Source: Aquimarina sp. (GTDB lineage: Bacteria > Bacteroidota > Bacteroidia > Flavobacteriales > Flavobacteriaceae). From it: a stretch of 11,463 nucleotides of DNA. Positions within the stretch are counted from its first letter, which is position 1. The number at the start of each line of letters is the position of its first letter. The stretch is from NCBI GenBank assembly GCA_002697475.1, contig NZVW01000140.1, positions 1-11,463 on the forward strand, read 5' to 3'. This document shows, piece after piece, positions 1 through 6,172 of the stretch. The notes under the pieces were generated by a model, which searched no databases, was not told where the DNA came from, and was given only the letters and a program-made list of their open reading frames with translations. The translations under genes and the position numbers were made by a program.

Positions 1-41
1 GATCCTAAGTCTGACGTGTCTACCAATTCCACCACACCCGC
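1..41 (-). tRNA. tRNA-Leu(UAG), partial (5' half; 3' half beyond window start)
   Basis: Read on the minus strand from 41 to 1, this begins with a GCGGGTG acceptor strand. A leucine-type D arm follows (GGAATTGGTAGAC), then an anticodon arm with stem TCAGA and loop CTTAGGA, giving anticodon UAG, which reads CUA/CUN leucine codons. The next two bases, TC, pair correctly with the stem, so the visible part fits an intact tRNA. The 3' half, including the long class II variable arm, lies outside the window, so whether this copy is complete cannot be checked. It lies 33 nt downstream of a nearly identical but truncated copy and is probably transcribed from the same promoter. Confidence 0.85.
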
Positions 42-74
42 ATAAAGTGCAATTTAACACTTTTTATTTGGTTT

Positions 75-115
75 AATCCTAAGTCTAGCGTGTCTACCAA
101 TTCCACCACGCCCGC
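75..115 (-). pseudogene. truncated tRNA-Leu(UAG) 5' half
   Basis: On the minus strand, 41 bases from position 115 match the neighbouring tRNA-Leu(UAG) at 37 of 41 positions. The match covers acceptor strand GCGGGCG, the D arm and the anticodon loop CTTAGGA with anticodon UAG. The homology stops just after the anticodon loop: the 5' stem CTAGA should be followed by TCTAG, but TTAAA is found. Only 33 bases then separate it from the next tRNA start, too few for the rest of a class II tRNA of about 85 nt. It cannot make a normal tRNA. It could be a remnant of partial duplication, a recombination scar or a processed leader element. The identification is firm; the origin is inference. Confidence 0.8.
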
Positions 116-123
116 ATTTTTGA

Positions 124-150
124 TTTGTACCACTTAGGACTCAGTACAAA
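124..150 (-). other. leader hairpin 2 with loop complementary to the tRNA-Leu anticodon loop
   Basis: Perfect 7-bp arms (TTTGTAC at 124-130 and GTACAAA at 144-150) enclose a 13-base loop. On the minus-strand transcript the loop contains UCCUAAGU, the exact complement of ACUUAGGA in the anticodon arm of both tRNA-Leu copies downstream. The inverted repeat and the complementarity are seen directly. Any kissing interaction is inference, and an 8-base match in AT-rich DNA could be chance. Confidence 0.45.
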
Positions 151-154
151 ACCA

Positions 155-172
155 CTCACTTTTGTTAGTAAG
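155..172 (-). other. leader hairpin 1
   Basis: In the predicted minus-strand transcript, CUUACU (172-167) can pair with AGUGAG (160-155), including one G-U pair, around a six-base AACAAA loop. The wobble makes the stem better on this strand than on the other, which fits an RNA element. No function is recognised. Confidence 0.4.
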
Positions 173-178
173 CGGGTG

Positions 179-208
179 CAAATATACATAATAGAAACTA
201 ATCTCAAA
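179..208 (-). promoter_or_regulatory. Bacteroidetes-type promoter for the tRNA-Leu unit
   Basis: On the minus strand there is a -33 element TTTG (208-205), an 18-base spacer and a perfect -7 element TATATTTG (186-179, consensus TAnnTTTG). GCACCCGC follows directly, a context often seen ahead of stable-RNA genes in flavobacteria. Transcription would start near 172-174 and give a leader of about 57 nt before the truncated tRNA. Confidence 0.7.
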
Positions 209-251
209 GAAGTTCTATAATTTTTTTTAAAAATTTTGAACAGCTTTCAGA

Positions 252-746
252 CTATTCTCTCATCCATTTTTTCATTTCTGGAAATTTAAACGTGGAATCC
301 TCCTGATAGGTTAGTCCCATCCACTGCAAAAGAGGCAATCCGATATAATTTTTATGAGCAAATTGAGTTATCAGCCAACTGCTATCTCCCTTGTATCCAT
401 TTTCGTGAAAAACCAGTTCAATAGGAATATTGATATGTTGTGCGGCAGCATAGGACCATAGAATTGTAGCAATTTCTTCACCTTCTTTATTTGATAGGTT
501 TTGAGATGATACATTGGCATTTAGATATTGTCTTTCCCTCTGTGGAGTTACGGCAATATGACCAGCTTCGTGTAACAGGTCACCGGGATAAATAAGTTTG
601 TCTTTATCTACTATTAAATTTCCATGACGTATAAGTATTCCTGGCAGAAAGGTTTTCTCTTTGATTTTTTTTAAAGTAATTTTTATGCCTATTTCATCCA
701 GAAAAGAAAATATTTTATTCATAATTTTGTCTGTATTATTCAGCAT
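252..746 (-). CDS. small HEAGH-motif putative zinc metalloprotein
   Basis: This 164-residue protein has no signal peptide or membrane segment, so it is probably cytoplasmic. I do not recognise a named family. Its clearest feature is LLHEAGHIAV, with HEAGH at residues 59-63: an HExxH zinc-binding motif of the zincin type. A Glu-rich helix about 25 residues later (KEGEEIATILWSY, 87-99) could give the third ligand, as in ImmA/IrrE-like minimal metalloproteases. A catalytic role is inference. The ATG at 746 overlaps the end of the upstream oxygenase gene by 11 bases, which suggests translational coupling. An internal ATG at 722 (MNKIF) would remove the overlap. The shared transcript suggests the two proteins act on the same process or substrate. 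Confidence 0.7.
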   Translation of the reverse strand: MLNNTDKIMNKIFSFLDEIGIKITLKKIKEKTFLPGILIRHGNLIVDKDKLIYPGDLLHEAGHIAVTPQRERQYLNANVSSQNLSNKEGEEIATILWSYAAAQHINIPIELVFHENGYKGDSSWLITQFAHKNYIGLPLLQWMGLTYQEDSTFKFPEMKKWMRE

Positions 747-1437
747 TTTTCATATCTTCTTTAAGCTTTTTAATCAAATCTAGAGACGCTGGAGTATGGA
801 TTCTTTCAAGTTCCTGAATCATTTTAAGCTTTGTGTTCTTGTCATATTCTACGGATTTTTCCAGTGTCAAGTCATAACCGGATTTTATAAATAAATCGTC
901 TGTCCAGGGGTTTCTGATACAGTCTATAACTAAATGAACGCGATCTGTCATTCCTTCGTTTTTTACGCTATGTGGTAGTGTAAAATCACCGTACCAACAT
1001 TCTCCGGGTAGCATAGTCACGTTCATTGAATTGATGTAAAATGAAACATCAGGATTAGTGGTAATAGGAATATGGATTCTAAACTCTCCATCAGTGTAAC
1101 TTAAGTTATGATCACAATGTTCTTTAATAGAACTACCCGGAAGAAGATTCAATAATCTAACAGATAGTTTTTTACATTTAAAACTGTCAACGATTTTTTG
1201 AAAATAAGTGCACCTTTTCATCAATTGAGTATCCTTATAATTCTCAGGGTTTAATTCTGTTGCAAAAATTTCTTTGTAGTCCCCGGATGATGATCGTAAC
1301 GCTATTGAAGTCCATTTTCCAGTAAAGTCTGACGTATTATAATGATCCGTAAATCTAAACTTTTGACACATTTCTAAATCACGGAATAATAAACCTTCAG
1401 AATACTGAAAAGGTAATTTAAGATAGTCATTTGACAT
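736..1437 (-). CDS. aspartyl/asparaginyl beta-hydroxylase-like 2-oxoglutarate Fe(II) oxygenase
   Basis: The 233-residue protein carries the double-stranded beta-helix core of the aspartyl/asparaginyl beta-hydroxylase family. The iron-binding H-x-D is in EHCDHN (H107, D109), the distal His in LPHSVKN (H156), and the 2-oxoglutarate-binding Arg in DRVHLVID (R166). The family-typical FRIHIPITT (119-127) and LPGECWYGDF (143-152) are also present. Such enzymes hydroxylate Asp/Asn side chains using O2 and 2-oxoglutarate; the substrate here is unknown. A helical tail (about 185-233) extends past the core. I chose the ATG at 1437, because the reading frame extends further upstream only to a TTG at 1464, with nine extra residues. 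It overlaps the HEAGH gene downstream and is divergent from the dipeptidase gene. Confidence 0.85.
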   Translation of the reverse strand: MSNDYLKLPFQYSEGLLFRDLEMCQKFRFTDHYNTSDFTGKWTSIALRSSSGDYKEIFATELNPENYKDTQLMKRCTYFQKIVDSFKCKKLSVRLLNLLPGSSIKEHCDHNLSYTDGEFRIHIPITTNPDVSFYINSMNVTMLPGECWYGDFTLPHSVKNEGMTDRVHLVIDCIRNPWTDDLFIKSGYDLTLEKSVEYDKNTKLKMIQELERIHTPASLDLIKKLKEDMKNAE

Positions 1438-1510
1438 ACAGATAGCTTTTGATGACTCGTTCAATTTACTTCATTTTTACTACTTTTAGGCAAAAATTAA
1501 CTCAGAACTC

Positions 1511-2899
1511 ATGCAGAATATTAAAGCTTATGTAGAGGAGCATAAAGATCGATTCATTAATGAACTTATCGAATTATTAAAAATTCCATCAATTAGTGCT
1601 GATTCAGCCTATAAAAATGATGTGATTAAAACGGCCCAGGCTGTTAAGCAGAGTTTGCTTGATGCGGGTTGTGATATGGTGGAAATATGTGAAACACCGG
1701 GTTATCCTATCGTATATGGTGAGAAGATTGTAGATTCCAATCTGCCCACAGTTCTGGTCTATGGACATTATGATGTACAACCACCAGATCCATTAAACCT
1801 ATGGAATAGCCCACCATTTGAACCTGTCATTAAAAAAACAGATAAACATCCTGATGGTGCTATCTACGCCAGAGGGGCGTGTGACGATAAAGGCCAAATG
1901 TACATGCATGTTAAGGCATTAGAGTTTATGACGTCTACTGATCAATTGCCTTGCAACGTGAAATTTATGATTGAAGGAGAAGAAGAGGTAGGAAGTGCTA
2001 GTTTAAGTTGGTTTGTAGAAAGAAATCAGCAAAAACTAGCTAATGATGTCATCTTAATAAGTGATACGGGAATGATTGGAAAGGATATTCCATCTATTAC
2101 CACCGGACTTAGAGGCTTAAGCTACGTAGAAGTTGAAGTTACCGGGCCTAATAGAGACTTACATAGCGGATTATATGGAGGTGCAGTAGCTAATCCTATA
2201 AATGTTTTGACTAAGATGATTGCATCATTGCATGACGAAAATAATCATATAACGATTCCTGGATTTTATGATAAAGTAGAGGAGTTAACCAAGGACGAAA
2301 GAGCAGAAATGGCTAAAGCGCCTTTTTCTCTTGAGGATTATAAGGAGTCTTTAGAAATTAGTGACGTATATGGAGAAAAAGGTTACACTACAAATGAAAG
2401 AAATTCTATAAGACCCACTCTGGATGTCAATGGAATTTGGGGAGGCTATACAGGAGAAGGAGCAAAAACGGTAATTGCCAGTAAGGCATATGCAAAAATT
2501 TCTATGCGTCTAGTACCCAATCAGGATTGGAAAGAGATTACAGAACTATTCAAGAAACATTTTGAAAGTATAGCGCCTGAAGCTGTAAAAGTCGAAGTAA
2601 AACCACACCACGGAGGGCAAGGGTATGTAACCCCAATAGATAGTATAGGTTATCAAGCAGCAAGTAAAGCATATGAAGAAAGTTTTGGTAAAAAACCGAT
2701 ACCTCAAAGAAGTGGGGGGAGTATACCTATTGTTTCATTATTTGAAAAGGAATTAAAAAGTAAAACTATCCTTATGGGGTTTGGTTTGGATAGTGATGCT
2801 ATTCATTCTCCAAATGAGCACTACGGAATATGGAATTACCTTAAAGGTATTGAAACCATCCCGTTGTTTTATAAATACTTTACAGAATTAACCCAATAA
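1511..2899 (+). CDS. M20-family metallodipeptidase (carnosinase/PepV-like)
   Basis: At 462 residues this is full length for M20 dipeptidases, di-zinc exopeptidases that cleave dipeptides. The expected ligands are all present: H86 and catalytic D88 in YGHYDVQP, bridging D125 in RGACDDKGQ, general base E158 and ligand E159 in EGEEEVGS, D185 in ISDTGM and H432 in DAIHSPNE. The lid/dimerisation domain lies at about 195-400 (TGLRGLSYVEVEVTG onward). There is no signal peptide, so it should act in the cytoplasm on imported peptides. The ATG at 1511 puts the mature N-terminus where the family usually starts. The 73-base divergent spacer to the oxygenase has only a near-match promoter box (TACTTTTA, 1481-1488). 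No T-run terminator follows the gene. Confidence 0.93.
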   Translation: MQNIKAYVEEHKDRFINELIELLKIPSISADSAYKNDVIKTAQAVKQSLLDAGCDMVEICETPGYPIVYGEKIVDSNLPTVLVYGHYDVQPPDPLNLWNSPPFEPVIKKTDKHPDGAIYARGACDDKGQMYMHVKALEFMTSTDQLPCNVKFMIEGEEEVGSASLSWFVERNQQKLANDVILISDTGMIGKDIPSITTGLRGLSYVEVEVTGPNRDLHSGLYGGAVANPINVLTKMIASLHDENNHITIPGFYDKVEELTKDERAEMAKAPFSLEDYKESLEISDVYGEKGYTTNERNSIRPTLDVNGIWGGYTGEGAKTVIASKAYAKISMRLVPNQDWKEITELFKKHFESIAPEAVKVEVKPHHGGQGYVTPIDSIGYQAASKAYEESFGKKPIPQRSGGSIPIVSLFEKELKSKTILMGFGLDSDAIHSPNEHYGIWNYLKGIETIPLFYKYFTELTQ

Positions 2900-2993
2900 A
2901 GTAGTGCTATCCGGAGATTTGAAAATCTCTGAAAGTGAGTAGTTGTTAAAATTGGTCTGGATTTTGATGTAAACCAAGAAGAAAAATAAACTC

Positions 2994-3683
2994 ATGAAAA
3001 AAAATACATTATTAGTTTTAGTGTGCTTAAATGTAGTACTCGTTTTTATAGATTCATTCGAATTAAGGGCACAAGTTATAGCCGCACCATCGATCAAAGC
3101 AAGTGCTGAAAAATTGGATTTATCCGATTTCAGAGGGAGTGTATATCTGGATGATAATTTTCAACAAGGAACTATTTATGATGAGCTTACAGGACAGGAA
3201 AAGAATAAGTGGATACGGTATAATGTGCTAGATGATGTCTTCGAAATTAAACAAACAGAAAATAGTACCAATATAGAGGTGTTGAAAAAAACCTATGAAA
3301 TTTTTGTAGAGATAAAGAACAAGAGATTTTATTTCAGAAATTATATAGACAAGCAAGGAAACAATATTACCGGATATGTTGAAAAAATAGCTGAATCAAA
3401 AGAAAATGAGTTCTGTATTAAATATGCTAAGGAATTGACTATGCCTCAAAAGGCTCAGACTTCTTTGGAGCAGGATCTTCCGGGTAAAATCAAAGACGAT
3501 AGCTATTATTTGGTAGGAAAAGGAAATGAACTGAAACCTGCAGAAATTGATAAGAAGAACATTTATACTTTTTTTTCCGAAGAAAAAACTGCTAAGCTAA
3601 AAGCATATGTTAAAGAACATAGACTTAAATTTAGAGATACTGATGATATTAAGAAGTTAGTTGATTACAGCGAAAGCCTATAA
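2994..3683 (+). CDS. exported protein of unknown function
   Basis: This 229-residue protein begins with a signal peptide: KK followed by a hydrophobic stretch at about residues 5-19, with likely cleavage near RAQ (25-27). The 'AQ' junction is typical of flavobacterial exported proteins. No lipobox is evident, since C11 sits within the hydrophobic core. The mature part is hydrophilic and rich in Lys/Glu, with a segment at about 49-85 (GSVYLDDNFQQG, then KWIRYNVLDDVFEI) that resembles a beta-rich domain of small periplasmic Bacteroidetes proteins. I cannot name a domain. It stands alone between the dipeptidase and its own strong terminator. A weak -7-like box TAAAATTG occurs at 2947-2954 without a well-spaced -33 element. 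Confidence 0.75.
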   Translation: MKKNTLLVLVCLNVVLVFIDSFELRAQVIAAPSIKASAEKLDLSDFRGSVYLDDNFQQGTIYDELTGQEKNKWIRYNVLDDVFEIKQTENSTNIEVLKKTYEIFVEIKNKRFYFRNYIDKQGNNITGYVEKIAESKENEFCIKYAKELTMPQKAQTSLEQDLPGKIKDDSYYLVGKGNELKPAEIDKKNIYTFFSEEKTAKLKAYVKEHRLKFRDTDDIKKLVDYSESL

Positions 3684-3708
3684 TTCATCAATTTTGATTG
3701 TAACATAT

Positions 3709-3734
3709 AAGCCTGCGTTTGCAGGCTTTTTTTT
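3709..3734 (+). terminator. Rho-independent terminator after the exported-protein gene
   Basis: A perfect 8-bp stem, AAGCCTGC (3709-3716) with GCAGGCTT (3721-3728), has a four-base loop GTTT and a run of eight T from 3727. It starts 25 bases after the stop codon at 3683 and separates this gene from the BlaI/M56 operon. Confidence 0.92.
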
Positions 3735-3741
3735 GTACTAG

Positions 3742-3772
3742 TTGTATGTTTAAATTTTTTATTCTACATTTG
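3742..3772 (+). promoter_or_regulatory. promoter of the BlaI/M56 operon
   Basis: A perfect Bacteroidetes -7 element TACATTTG lies at 3765-3772, with TTG at 3742-3744 as the -33 element and a 20-base spacer. Transcription would start near 3779, about 20 bases before the ATG. The -7 element lies inside the first BlaI-type dyad, so repressor binding should block sigma-factor access. Confidence 0.7.
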
Positions 3773-3776
3773 TAGA
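3763..3776 (+). promoter_or_regulatory. BlaI/MecI-type operator 1
   Basis: TCTACA (3763-3768) and TGTAGA (3771-3776) form a perfect dyad around TT. This matches the TACA..TGTA core of known BlaI/MecI operators. It covers the whole -7 box of the promoter and lies 23 bases before a BlaI-family gene, so autoregulation is the natural reading. Confidence 0.75.
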
Positions 3777-3782
3777 GTAAAT

Positions 3783-3796
3783 TCTAAAAAAGTAGA
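3783..3796 (+). promoter_or_regulatory. BlaI/MecI-type operator 2 (degenerate)
   Basis: TCTA (3783-3786) and TAGA (3793-3796) bracket AAAAAG in the same 14-base frame as operator 1. The inner CA/TG bases are not kept. The dyad extends outward to ATTCTA...TAGAAT (3781-3798). It starts exactly 20 bases after operator 1, close to two helical turns, and sits in the leader just before the ATG. Confidence 0.5.
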
Positions 3797-3799
3797 ATA

Positions 3800-4171
3800 A
3801 TGAGCTTGTCTAACGCAGAAGAACAATTAATGAAATATCTATGGAAGCTAGATAAAGCCTTCTTAAAAGACTTGCTTGAGGCATATCCTGAGCCTAAGCC
3901 AGCTACTACAACAGTAGCTACCATGCTTAAGAGGATGCAGGATAAAGGATACGTAGATTATAAATTATACGGTAAGTCCAGAGAGTATTTTCCATTAGTC
4001 AAAAAAACAGATTATTTCTCAAATCACGTAAATTCTTTGATAAAGAACTTTTTTAATAATTCAGCGTCGCAGTTTGCGTCCTTTTTTACGTCAGAAACAA
4101 ATTTGTCTACCGAAGAGTTGGAAGAATTAAGAAGTATTGTAGATCAACAAATAGAAAAGCAAAGTAAATGA
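3800..4171 (+). CDS. BlaI/MecI/CopY-family transcriptional repressor
   Basis: This 123-residue protein is a typical BlaI-family regulator. An N-terminal winged helix (about 1-70) contains AEEQLMKYLW and the recognition-helix region PATTTVATMLKRMQDKGYV (34-52), and the wing includes GKSREYFPLV. A helical dimerisation tail (about 73-120) follows. Family members bind promoter dyads as dimers and are released when a partner membrane protease is activated and they are cleaved. Here the dyads at 3763-3776 and 3783-3796 overlap its own promoter. The stop codon overlaps the start of the M56 protease gene (ATGA at 4168-4171), so the two are translationally coupled. Whether this repressor is itself cleaved cannot be seen. 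Confidence 0.93.
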   Translation: MSLSNAEEQLMKYLWKLDKAFLKDLLEAYPEPKPATTTVATMLKRMQDKGYVDYKLYGKSREYFPLVKKTDYFSNHVNSLIKNFFNNSASQFASFFTSETNLSTEELEELRSIVDQQIEKQSK

Positions 4172-6063
4172 TAGCCTATTTAATCAAATCTTCATTATGT
4201 TTATTCGTGTTATGGAGCTTTTACAGATTGATTCTGGAGAAGGAAAAGTTCCATGGTATAAAAAGATTTTATCTTCTTTTTTGCCTCGCCTTTTCTTTTG
4301 GGATTCCACTTATCACCTTTACTTATGTTGAAGAGGTTTATTATAACCCTACAGAGGTCATAGTATCAGAAGGAATTCCCATAACACACTCAGAAATACC
4401 CCAGCAAAACCAAAATCCGGAAGCTTTATATTATGCTTTGTTTGCGTTATATCTTTTAGGGGTTATTGTTTTTGCTTTACGATTCATTCGCAATTTGTAC
4501 CGCTTATACACTACAGTGAATACGAATGAAAAAAAGAAGGATGTGGTTCATACTAATGTGCTCTTAAACAAGAAAATTATACCATATTCATTTCTGAAAT
4601 ACATTTTCTTGCCTAAGGCAGAGTTTGAAGCAGGGGCTATTCCAGAGGAAATACTGCTTCATGAAAAGGCTCATGTAATGCAAAGACATACCTGGGATAT
4701 ATTATTTATAGAATTTGTTCAGGTTATCTTTTGGTTTAACCCTTTACTTATATTCATAAAAAAGGCAATACAATTAAACCACGAGTTCTTGGCAGATCAA
4801 AGCGTGGTCAACAAACAATTTTCAATAAAAAATTATTTAAATCTGCTGGTAAATTATCCGGTCAGCCCTAATCAAGCTGCACTGACCAGCCCAATCAATT
4901 ATTCATTAACCAAAAAACGAATTTTTATGATGTCAAAGCAATTTTCAAAAACAAGAGCGGTAACTCGTTTACTGCTCTTAATACCTGTAATTTTAGGTTG
5001 TATCTTATTATTTAATAATCAAATTATTGCGCAGCAAAAAAACACCTGGACCTATACCGAAACTGTGAGTACAGATCAGGATAAAAATATTACTATAAAG
5101 GTTTCCGGGAACAGTATTGAAGTTAATGGTAAATCTACCACTCTCGATAACTTTGCTCAAACCCTTGATGAAATTACAAAATCCTGGAATACGGGAGATT
5201 TAGCAAATGCTAATCTCAATATTAAACTTAACAATGCCGATGAGGGTGTGCTTAATAAATTAAATAAGGAGTACAGAACTACAGCTTTTTTTAAGGCTAA
5301 TCCTGACAGACATGATTTAATACCACCACCTCCACCTGCACCACCTGCACCAATAATGGCAAAAAGTTCAGCTATTCCACCTCCACCGCCTGTGGCTAAG
5401 AAAAATAGTGATGTTCCTCCAGCACCCCAGGCTCCAGAAGAAATAGAAATTGAGATAGAGGATGAGGAGCAGGAGATAGAATTGGCGATGATTAGAGCTG
5501 AAGAAGCAAGAGAGAATGCTGAGAGAAGGGCAATGATAGCCATGGAAACTTCAGAACGTGTAAGAGAAAGAGCTGAGAGAAGTGCTGAGGAAGCTATGGT
5601 AAAAGCTGAAGAGGCTAGAAGAAGAGCAGAAGTTAATATGCACGAAGCAGAATATAGAAGAGTAAGGTCAACAGAAAGGCAAAGAGCCGATCTTGAAAGA
5701 AGAAGAGAAGAAGTAGAACGTGTAAGGCAATTAGCAAAAGAAGAAGCTGATCGTGCCAGAATAATGGCTAGAGAACAGGTAGAAGTTGCCAGAGTACAAG
5801 CTACTGAAGCCAGAGAAATGGCCAGGGTAGAAGCTCAGAGAGCTAGGGAAGAAGCTATGGTTATGGCTGCAAAGGCTAGAGAAATGGCAAGAGTAGAAGC
5901 ACAAATAGCTAGAGAAGCTTCAATGAAAGAGACTCAGGAGTTAAGAAGACGCTATGAAAAGGACAGGAAAGAAATGCTAAAAGAAGAGGAGAAAGCTTTA
6001 AAAGAAAGGCTTAAAACCGTGAAAAAACAGATTAAAGAAGAAAAAAAGTCCAAAAAGAATTAA
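4168..6063 (+). CDS. BlaR1/MecR1-like M56 membrane metalloprotease with proline-rich and long helical C-terminal region
   Basis: The 631-residue protein has N-terminal membrane segments at about 3-22, 33-52 and 85-107. An M56 peptidase domain follows, with zinc motif HEKAH (165-169) and a downstream NHEFLADQ (204-211) that gives the third ligand. There are hydrophobic stretches at about 177-198 and a final membrane segment at 264-284. By BlaR1 topology the rest should be periplasmic. No penicillin-binding domain is present. Instead there is a small domain (about 290-380), a proline-rich stalk (386-421), an acidic patch (424-438) and a charged, mostly helical tail of nearly 190 residues, with 11-residue repeats at 523-588. 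Family knowledge predicts that a periplasmic signal activates the protease, which inactivates the co-encoded repressor. The signal is unknown. Confidence 0.9.
   Translation: MIAYLIKSSLCLFVLWSFYRLILEKEKFHGIKRFYLLFCLAFSFGIPLITFTYVEEVYYNPTEVIVSEGIPITHSEIPQQNQNPEALYYALFALYLLGVIVFALRFIRNLYRLYTTVNTNEKKKDVVHTNVLLNKKIIPYSFLKYIFLPKAEFEAGAIPEEILLHEKAHVMQRHTWDILFIEFVQVIFWFNPLLIFIKKAIQLNHEFLADQSVVNKQFSIKNYLNLLVNYPVSPNQAALTSPINYSLTKKRIFMMSKQFSKTRAVTRLLLLIPVILGCILLFNNQIIAQQKNTWTYTETVSTDQDKNITIKVSGNSIEVNGKSTTLDNFAQTLDEITKSWNTGDLANANLNIKLNNADEGVLNKLNKEYRTTAFFKANPDRHDLIPPPPPAPPAPIMAKSSAIPPPPPVAKKNSDVPPAPQAPEEIEIEIEDEEQEIELAMIRAEEARENAERRAMIAMETSERVRERAERSAEEAMVKAEEARRRAEVNMHEAEYRRVRSTERQRADLERRREEVERVRQLAKEEADRARIMAREQVEVARVQATEAREMARVEAQRAREEAMVMAAKAREMARVEAQIAREASMKETQELRRRYEKDRKEMLKEEEKALKERLKTVKKQIKEEKKSKKN
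5320..5430 (+). other. proline-rich stalk coding segment of the M56 protease
   Basis: Residues 385-421 contain PPPPPAPPAP (386-395), IPPPPPV (403-408) and VPPAPQAP (416-423). Such stretches form stiff polyproline rods, and here one joins the membrane-proximal part to the charged helix. TonB-type proteins use proline-rich segments to span the periplasm; a similar spanning role here is inference. Confidence 0.75.
5734..5931 (+). repeat. six tandem 11-residue (hendecad) repeats in the M56 protease tail
   Basis: Six units of 11 residues each start with Ala at positions 523, 534, 545, 556, 567 and 578. Examples are ATEAREMARVE (545-555) and AAKAREMARVE (567-577). AREMARVEAQ recurs 22 residues apart (548 and 570), a 66-base period in the DNA. 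Hendecads make right-handed coiled coils or amphipathic surface-binding helices. Which applies here is not clear. Confidence 0.75.
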
Positions 6064-6086
6064 TCTTCACTTTAATTTAACACCAG

Positions 6087-6110
6087 AACTCCCTTTTTAG
6101 GGAGTTTTTT
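6087..6110 (+). terminator. Rho-independent terminator of the BlaI/M56 operon
   Basis: AACTCCC (6087-6093) pairs perfectly with GGGAGTT (6100-6106) around TTTTTA and runs into six T (6105-6110). It starts 24 bases after the M56 stop codon and separates the operon from the DUF4407 gene. Confidence 0.9.
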
Positions 6111-6172
6111 GTGCAACATTTTATTCATTGTCAGCGTTGTATACTAAAATTCAATCAAAAACCCCCTAGATT

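Noticed and set aside
1..115. CRISPR-like direct repeats
   Set aside because: The two repeated units are clearly tRNA-Leu 5' halves with acceptor, D arm and anticodon loop, not CRISPR repeats.
1438..1464. TTG start adding nine residues to the oxygenase
   Set aside because: An in-frame ATG at 1437 is the stronger start, and the extra residues add no family feature.
2912..2931. Hairpin after the dipeptidase gene as a terminator
   Set aside because: The stem is short and AT-rich and no T-run follows on the plus strand, so intrinsic termination is not supported.
2888..3097. Minus-strand reading frame of 69 codons
   Set aside because: It overlaps the signal-peptide end of the exported protein on the other strand, has low-complexity hydrophobic content and no recognisable domain.
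5157..5543. Minus-strand reading frame rich in Ser, Ala and Gly
   Set aside because: It is the antisense of the proline-rich and helical part of the M56 gene; the composition follows from the codon bias of the real gene.
4168..6063. True beta-lactam receptor (BlaR1/MecR1)
   Set aside because: The C-terminal part has no transpeptidase-like domain or SxxK-type active site, so resistance sensing is not supported.
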